Positions 57,970 through 64,000 of a DNA stretch of 64,000 nucleotides are shown one piece after another. The notes under the pieces are model-generated. The model saw nothing but the letters and a program-made list of their open reading frames with translations, searched no databases and was not told the DNA's origin. A program made the position numbers and the translations under genes. Position 1 is the stretch's first letter; every line of letters begins with the position of its first letter. This DNA is from Mytilus trossulus (lineage: Eukaryota > Mollusca > Bivalvia > Mytilida > Mytilidae): assembly GCF_036588685.1 (NCBI RefSeq), contig NC_086384.1:54292945-54356944 (forward strand). Direction: 5' to 3'.

Positions 57970-58162
57970 ATGAAAATACGGATTTTTTTGTGTTATTAAA
58001 ATTTGCTGTTACAAAATATTAGAAATTATTATAAATTAAGGAATGTATCTCCCTCATGCAAAGCTCTGATTCCTTTCACGGATTTGGCTATACTTTTTGG
58101 ACCTTTTGGATTATAGCTCTTCATCTTTTATATAAGCTTTGGATTTCAAATATTTTGGCCAC

Positions 58163-58208
58163 GAGCATCACTGAAGAGACATGAATTGTCGAAATGCGCA
58201 TCTGGTGC
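58163..58208 (+). ncRNA. Type I hammerhead ribozyme, family 2, unit 2
   Basis: Identical in sequence to unit 1 across stems, core and loops. CTGAAGA is at 58,171-58,177 and cleavage is predicted after 58,202. Confidence 0.85.
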
Positions 58209-58234
58209 AAGAAAATTGGTACCGTTAATTTTAT

Positions 58235-58995
58235 TCCTAAAAATTACCAATTTAGTGGCAGTAACCCAACAATGGGTTATTAGATTCATCTGAAAATTTC
58301 AGGGCTGATAGAACCCTACCTTATAAACACTAGGAAATATAAGCCAAAAACTGCATTTTACCCCAATGTTCTATTTTTTCACCATGGCGGCCATGTTTTT
58401 TTTACGAAACAGAAAATAAAACACAAACTTTATTCTAAATACCCTAAGGATCATTCAGCTTAAGTTTGATTAGAATTGGTTCGATAGTTTCAGAGGACAG
58501 GATGTTTGAAATAGTTTACACCGGACAGATGACGAAAGCCGACAACGACCGACAAGTGATGGCTAAAGCTCACCGTTCCTTTGGAACAGTTAGCTAAAAA
58601 CGGCTAAAATTCCTTAAAATACCAATTTAGAGGCACCAATCAAACAACAGGTTCTCCGATTCATTTGAAAATTTCAAGGCAGATAGATCTTGACCTGATT
58701 AACAATTTAACCCCATGTCAGATTTGCTCTTAATGTTTTGGTTTTAAGAGATAAAAGCCAAAATCTACATTTTACCCCTATGTTCTATGTTTAGCCATGG
58801 CGGCCATCTTGGTTAGTTGGTTGGCCATGTCATCGTACACATTTTTAAATTAGTTACCCCAATGATGATTGTTGTCAAGTTTGGTTTAATTTGGACCAGT
58901 AGTTTCAGAGAATTTTTTCTGTAAAAGTTAATGATGACAGACGATGGGCGCAAAGTGATGAAAAAAGCTCACTTGGCCGTTCAGGTCAGGTGAGC
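58235..58995 (-). repeat. Two inverted copies of the 35 kb repeat in tandem
   Basis: Copy one runs to about 58,600 (CCATGGCGGCCATG, then AAAGCTCACCGTTCC and GGAACAGTTAGCT as terminal hairpin). Copy two runs to 58,995 (CCATGGCGGCCATCTTGGTT, then AAAGCTCACTTGGCC...GTGAGCT). Both are non-coding. Confidence 0.75.
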
Positions 58996-59004
58996 TAAAA
59001 TCTT

Positions 59005-59290
59005 AACTTATCAACACAAAACCCATCAAAAACTGGGGATGATATCAGGCACTTTGGAAGGGTAGTCAGATCCTGCTCCACACGTGGCACTGCCGTGTTG
59101 CTCATGTTAGTACCAACCCCGATAATAAGTCTAATAATGTAGTTCACATTCAGGAAAAGGGGATGGAATTGAAGTTACAACATTAGAAACATTTCGGATA
59201 ACATCTGCAAAACAAACATTCCCTAAAGATCAATCAAATCGTGATGGAGTCCGTAACATTTAAACGTGTATTTCTTCAATGACTGATTGT
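59005..59290 (-). pseudogene. Penelope-like 3' tail with decayed RT C-terminus
   Basis: The tail blocks CATCAAAAACTGGGGATGAT and CAGATCCTGCTCCACACGTG are present. The minus-strand translation of about 59,290-59,170 gives CYGLHHDLIDL, a stop, then a QMLSEMF piece, parallel to the RT end at 5.1 kb. Confidence 0.6.
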
Positions 59291-59301
59291 GATGGTTCAT
59301 T

Positions 59302-59766
59302 TTAAATTGATATTGCTTCAATGCGAACAGATTCTTCAAACTTAAAGGCGGTCTGGTATTTCATGTTCCAATTGCCTGCTCTGAATTGGCTTTCATAAGA
59401 TGTCAATTCCATTAAATAGGTACCGTGTTCTTGTCTTTTTATGAGTTTTTTTTTTGTTCCTTGTATCAATATGATGAGACAAGCTCTCCACAACCTCTGT
59501 CCAGAATATATCTGTAATTCAGTGGTTGCTGTTAATGACTTTCTGTCATATTTGTTTTCCTTTTCGTTTTTAGCATTATCATAATTATTGCTTTGGTTTT
59601 CTAGTTTTGATTGTTTGACATTTTTCATCCCTAGACCTTTTAAGCTCAAGAAAAGGCATGAGTTTTGCTTATTGTTGAAAGCTGTACAGTGACCTAATGA
59701 AGATAAATACATGTCCTCTGATCTTTGATCAATAGTTGGTGCACTGACAATCATATTGTATCTCAT
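59302..59766 (-). CDS. Unassigned 154-codon open reading frame
   Basis: I do not recognise it. An in-frame stop lies four codons upstream of the ATG, so it is a self-contained frame. The protein is polar and Asn/Lys-rich in the middle (about residues 50-80), with no signal peptide, membrane segment or Cys cluster. Its C-terminal part (residues about 115-154: YLMELTSYESQFRAGNW, then FKFEESVRIEAIS) has a balanced, gene-like composition. It ends about 12 nt from the decayed Penelope-like RT sequence. It could be a terminal exon of a minus-strand gene, a retrogene fragment or chance. No clear acceptor or poly(A) signal supports it. Confidence 0.3.
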   Translation of the reverse strand: MRYNMIVSAPTIDQRSEDMYLSSLGHCTAFNNKQNSCLFLSLKGLGMKNVKQSKLENQSNNYDNAKNEKENKYDRKSLTATTELQIYSGQRLWRACLIILIQGTKKKLIKRQEHGTYLMELTSYESQFRAGNWNMKYQTAFKFEESVRIEAISI

Positions 59767-59884
59767 TTTTATACATCATGACAGATATTTTTTTCTACAA
59801 CTGACACTGGCTCAAAACAAAACCATGTAAAAATTGCAGCTTGACCACTTCCTGTTGTCTTTATCTATATATTCTATCAGACAG

Positions 59885-60000
59885 TTATCAAAGGTACCAG
59901 GATTATAATTTAGTATGCCAGACGCGCATTTCATCTACATAAGACTCATCAGTGACGCTCATATCAAAATATTTATAAAGCCAAACAAGTTAAAAAGCAC
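59885..60000 (-). repeat. Hammerhead repeat, family 1, mostly intact ribozyme
   Basis: The ribozyme is at 59,916-59,960 on the minus strand. CTGATGA, GAAA and the GTC triplet are intact. Stem II (GTC/GAT) and stem III each contain a G-U wobble pair. Confidence 0.72.
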
Positions 60001-63000
60001 ACCCTTCAGAGTGATACTTCCTGCGATGTTGATTCCATGATATGTCACTTTTCTTCACAATTTGGGGCTCATTAAGGGTTGAAAATTAAGTTTTATTTTT
60101 GTTAACATTTTCATTATTTAAACTGTAGTCAGTTTAACTGCAGTTTAAAACGATTCAGTTCAATATCAACCTTTTATTGGATTCAGTACGAAACAGTTAA
60201 AATGCTCAGGAAACCAAACCCTTCCCAAGTTTCAAAGTCTCATACAAAGGTTTTAATATTTTTCTGACATTGACCTTAAATTGTTTATTATAGATTCTGT
60301 TTTCATGTGTTTTTTTTTTTTATTACTATAGAATATTTTTTTATAGGATAAATAAAAGAAGGCTAAAATAAATAGGTTGCAGAGATAATTTATGAGTAAA
60401 CATAGCATACAAATCCGGTATATAAAATTAGGAATACATAACATAACAATATTAACAATCAAATCATGAGACCTATATATACCTAGCAAGCATACACATG
60501 TGGAGAAGGTATAAACACTTTCAGATCAATGTTGAGTGGCAGAAAAACTGATGAAAGTTAAATAATGGTTAAATTTGAAAAGTTTCGAGTTTATAATGCT
60601 CTTGAAAATTCTTTTCTTCAAGAATCATACATGCCCCTATGAACATATTACTACTGAAAACAATGATACTGAAAAAAGTTAGGAGTCATTAAAAACTAGT
60701 TCAACTTCTGTAAACCATTGCAGCTTCCGGTTACATATATTTAATAAATTCATAACTTCATGATCAAAATTAATATATTCTTATAGTTTATTGCAGTTTC
60801 ATAGCATTTGTATAATTTTTCAACTAAAAATAAAAAATATTTTAAACTTAAAGAATGAAAAGCTATAACAGAACACATAAACAAAGAAGCACCAATTAAA
60901 ACAGATCTTCCATTAATTTTTAATAAACTTCGACAGGGAAACAGTTTTGGCAACATATGATAAACTATTGACATCAGGGGTTCTTCAAAATAAAGTTACA
61001 AATACTCAAGATCTGAATAAGCACCACTTAAAATTTATAACAAACAATAACAAATAACACATCAGATCTTTAAAAAAAAATGCAGATCACTAATTATATA
61101 AGAAAAATTAACACCCTCATAAATATTTTTTCCTCTTTTCATCTGAAAAAACCTTGTCTCCCATTTCAAAAATAATATATCTAAATGACTAGAAAATGAG
61201 CTGTATGTAGTGTGCTATCATCTGATTAAAATGACAAAAGACATATAGCAGAAAATCTCTACAAGTACATTGATTTTATCAATAAATGTAGCGTCTTATA
61301 TAAAAATGTCAAGAAATTAACAAAACAAAGATTTTTAAAAATTTCCCTAAAGGCTGCAGGTTCCTACACTCACAAGTAGGTTGAAAATATGGATAAATAA
61401 GGGTTTTTTTTATTTGCAAAGATTCAACAGCTGCTGATTTGTTTACTTTCTACAACAAAAATACTTTTTTGCCTGAACCGTTTCATGGCAAAATAAAATT
61501 TACCAAGGGAAGCAACTCAACAAAATTGGAGATAACAAAATTTGATGAAAAGATGAAATTTGATCAATTTCAGTATTTTGTAAATTCAGAAATTATTGCG
61601 ATGTTTTTATTATTCATGTTATTGCAAAAATGTGACGGGCTTATAATCGCAATAATTTGAACTCACATTTAGTCATTTTTTATATGAATTAAACAGTCTA
61701 AAATGACAAAATTGCAATAATAAATGCACACAATAATTTCTGATTGTACAGAATCTATAAACACATAAACCTAGGAAAAATTACTAGTTAACAACAGTTG
61801 AGCATTATTAAGTATAACAATATCATGCATATAGCTTTCCTCAAACATGTGACAAACATTAGAAATGAAATTCAGAGTTTTTAGCATTTCAATTTGGGTT
61901 TTTGTAAAGAAATCATTACCTACTTTTACATCTTTAAAGCATATAGAAATAATATGTGGTATGATTTCCAATGAGACAACTCTCCATCAATCTCACAATG
62001 AGTAAAAAGTATATTGGTTAATTAAAACATTTTGCTTGATCAGGAGTTATCCAACACAAACAATAAACTAAAAATCAATGAATATTTGTCTACCTTGCTG
62101 TAGTAGTTTTATACTATAAACAAAAACAAAAACAGGAAATTTTTAGAATAAGCAGTTTCCCCATCTAACTTGTATTAAAATAAATACAACATGTTAAGAC
62201 AAAACATTAGTGAAAGTAATTATCTTATTAATAAACATCATATCGTAATGTATTCATATATATCAACCAAGTTTAAACCCCTTGTTCTGTTTAAATATTA
62301 TATCTGCCTATGATATGCAGTTAAAACAAAGTTATAGCATTTACACTGGTTATAATTTCGTTGCATACTAAAATCACATATTTTTTTTATATCTGCATTT
62401 ATATATAAAATAATGAAAACCCATTTGATGGAAATGTATGTAGAAAATATGGATAAATATTCTATTTGCAGTATTTCTATGCCTGCTGATAGATTGTGAC
62501 TAGTTATAATTTTTTGTGTCCATTAAAACAGACATGTCATGAAATATAAATTTAAATATTGTTGACATATTTTCACTTTTTAAAAGTACATGCTAAACAA
62601 TGGTTTTGTTCAAGATTTCCCAATTCACTGAATAAAAAAGATTTTATGATGGAAGTTGGGCATGTTGACCTATATGTATTAACAAATACTTTTTTTAAAT
62701 CACAATACATGATGTGCAAACTGAAAATTTGAAATATGGATTCAAAAATAAAAAAATAAGAATTTAGCTTTCACAGAAACTAAATTGTGATAGTTTTAAT
62801 TTTGAGTGGGAAAAGTGTATAGAACAGAAAATAAATCTTATAGGGCCTTATGGCCAAAGATATGCATGAATTATATGGTTTATTATTTCAATCATTATTC
62901 TTGTCAACAAAATTTCAACATAAAAAATGCATTAGTAATACAAATGTTAAGAATACTGGCTTACTGGACAAAAAAAGATGATTTTATCTATCAAAACAGA

Positions 63001-64000
63001 TATTTGGCAAGTTGCATTAATTTAATCAGTGGTTTTATAGTGCTTATTTATGAGGAGTGTGTATGGTACAAATGTACAAAAATTGTATAAAATTCTAAAA
63101 ATCTACAAACACATGAAAGGGATAGCACTTGTATTGCTGTTCTGAGTCTTGTTGTTTACCAAATGTCTACACAGGTATCTTAAAAGATAACTTGTCAAGG
63201 CAGCCTCTTGTTTCTACTTGAAAGATCTCATTTAATATTAATGATTTTAAGTACTTTTTGACTTGGCAAAAAAACCCTTACATTTTTTATTTAACAAAGT
63301 AATTTTCATTTTAATTGTTTAAAATATTTATAATGCTGACAATCTTCTTAAATGTGAATGGCTATATTGTTTTATCGTATTAATGAGCATTGGTTATAAT
63401 ATTAAGCTGAAAAGACATGGGTTTTAGGAATGAGTTTATTTACAAGGTTTATACACAATGGTAATATTAAATGGTTGACCCTGTTTTACACATTCAACCC
63501 TGTACATTTCTTATGAAATAATATATCTAACCATATTTTTTTTTTGTCGTTTCCTTTGATTATTTCGTATCTGTTAAATCAGACATTTTTATCTTTTAAA
63601 ATATCAAAATTCAATTGTTATAAAAAAATAAAATAATGGGAAAACTTTTGAATGAAATTAGTTTCGGTAAATATCATTACATCTTCAAGCTTTATACTTA
63701 GATAATAACTGTTTATGTGTTTAGCATTTATATTTCATCAATTGTAGTAAAAGCCTTATATGTTAAAGTATTTTTCTGTTTTATTTCTACATTTATGCAG
63801 CTGCATTTAGTACATATGAAACATATTAAAACAATAATAGTACACATATTAACACTTACAAAAATCTGTTCATGCCAGCACACATTTTGAACACACATAT
63901 ATAAAAACATATAAAATCACATAAGTTTTTTCAAGAAAATAACCATGTATTTCAGAGTTGCCGATTAAGCAGTATTTCCCCTTTAAAATGTTCTTTTAAC
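60001..64000. other. AT-rich intergenic or intronic DNA
   Basis: No exon, RNA gene or clear element. 61,950-61,990 carries a fragment of the 49.2 kb repeat (GTGGTATGATTTCCAATGAG). The open frames here are low complexity and match nothing I know. Confidence 0.4.

Larger units (their letters stand above)
57700..58235 (+). mobile_element. Dimeric hammerhead retrozyme-like element, family 2
   Basis: It contains two intact hammerheads in direct orientation with predicted cleavage after 57,851 and 58,202, which would release a 351-nt RNA. The leading segment (TATCTCCCTCATGCAAAGCT) occurs before each ribozyme, at 57,701 and 58,046, and AAGAAAATTGGTACCG follows each. Thus the element is about one and a half units of a circularly repeating sequence. 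The body has no meaningful ORF but has strong RNA folds, including a perfect UUCG-capped hairpin. It is inserted in a copy of the 35 kb repeat. Known retrozymes rely on reverse transcriptase from other elements; Penelope-like or LINE enzymes are candidates here (inference). Confidence 0.82.

Overview
This 64 kb window is AT-rich eukaryotic DNA from what looks like a marine mussel (Mytilus or a close relative). The evidence is GT-AG introns of several kb, a metazoan mitochondrial carrier gene, bivalve-style B-box proteins with a single coding exon, and a dense load of short interspersed repeats, many of which I recognise as mussel families. There is nothing prokaryotic: no operons, no CRISPR array, no rRNA.

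Layout. 1-1456: the first coding exon of a claudin/PMP22-like four-span membrane protein on the minus strand, whose later exons lie beyond the left edge. 2.1-9 kb: a repeat-rich block with a TTAA-bounded inverted-repeat element, a broken Penelope-like reverse transcriptase with its 3' tail, hammerhead-ribozyme repeats, a near-perfect palindrome and a LINE fragment. 10,186-32,206: a complete plus-strand gene for a mitochondrial pyrimidine-nucleotide carrier (SLC25A33/36 family, 335 aa, seven coding exons) with three candidate alternative first exons, two of which are copies of each other. 32.2-38.7 kb: its 3' flank, then nested repeats and an internal tandem array. 39.2-54 kb: a tandem segmental duplication carrying two minus-strand B-box/coiled-coil/beta-propeller (RING-less TRIM-like) genes. 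Each has an uninterrupted CDS and a probable 5'-UTR intron of nearly identical length (2,386 and 2,379 nt). 55.6-59.3 kb: nested repeats, including a dimeric hammerhead repeat. 59.3-59.8 kb: an unassigned 154-codon ORF. 60-64 kb: no recognisable gene.

The most interesting feature is a set of type I hammerhead ribozyme motifs spread through the window, in two sequence families. One family-2 element (about 57,700-58,235) carries two motifs with every core residue intact, in direct orientation and 351 nt apart. This is the architecture of a retrozyme, a non-coding retroelement that makes self-cleaved circular RNA. Stems I, II and III differ between the two families by compensating base changes, so the structure is supported by covariation within this one window. 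Family 1 includes one motif with a fully canonical core (38,095-38,140) and about ten decayed copies. Two decayed copies sit beside Penelope-like element sequence, a retroelement class known to carry hammerheads and a plausible source of the reverse transcriptase that mobilises retrozymes.
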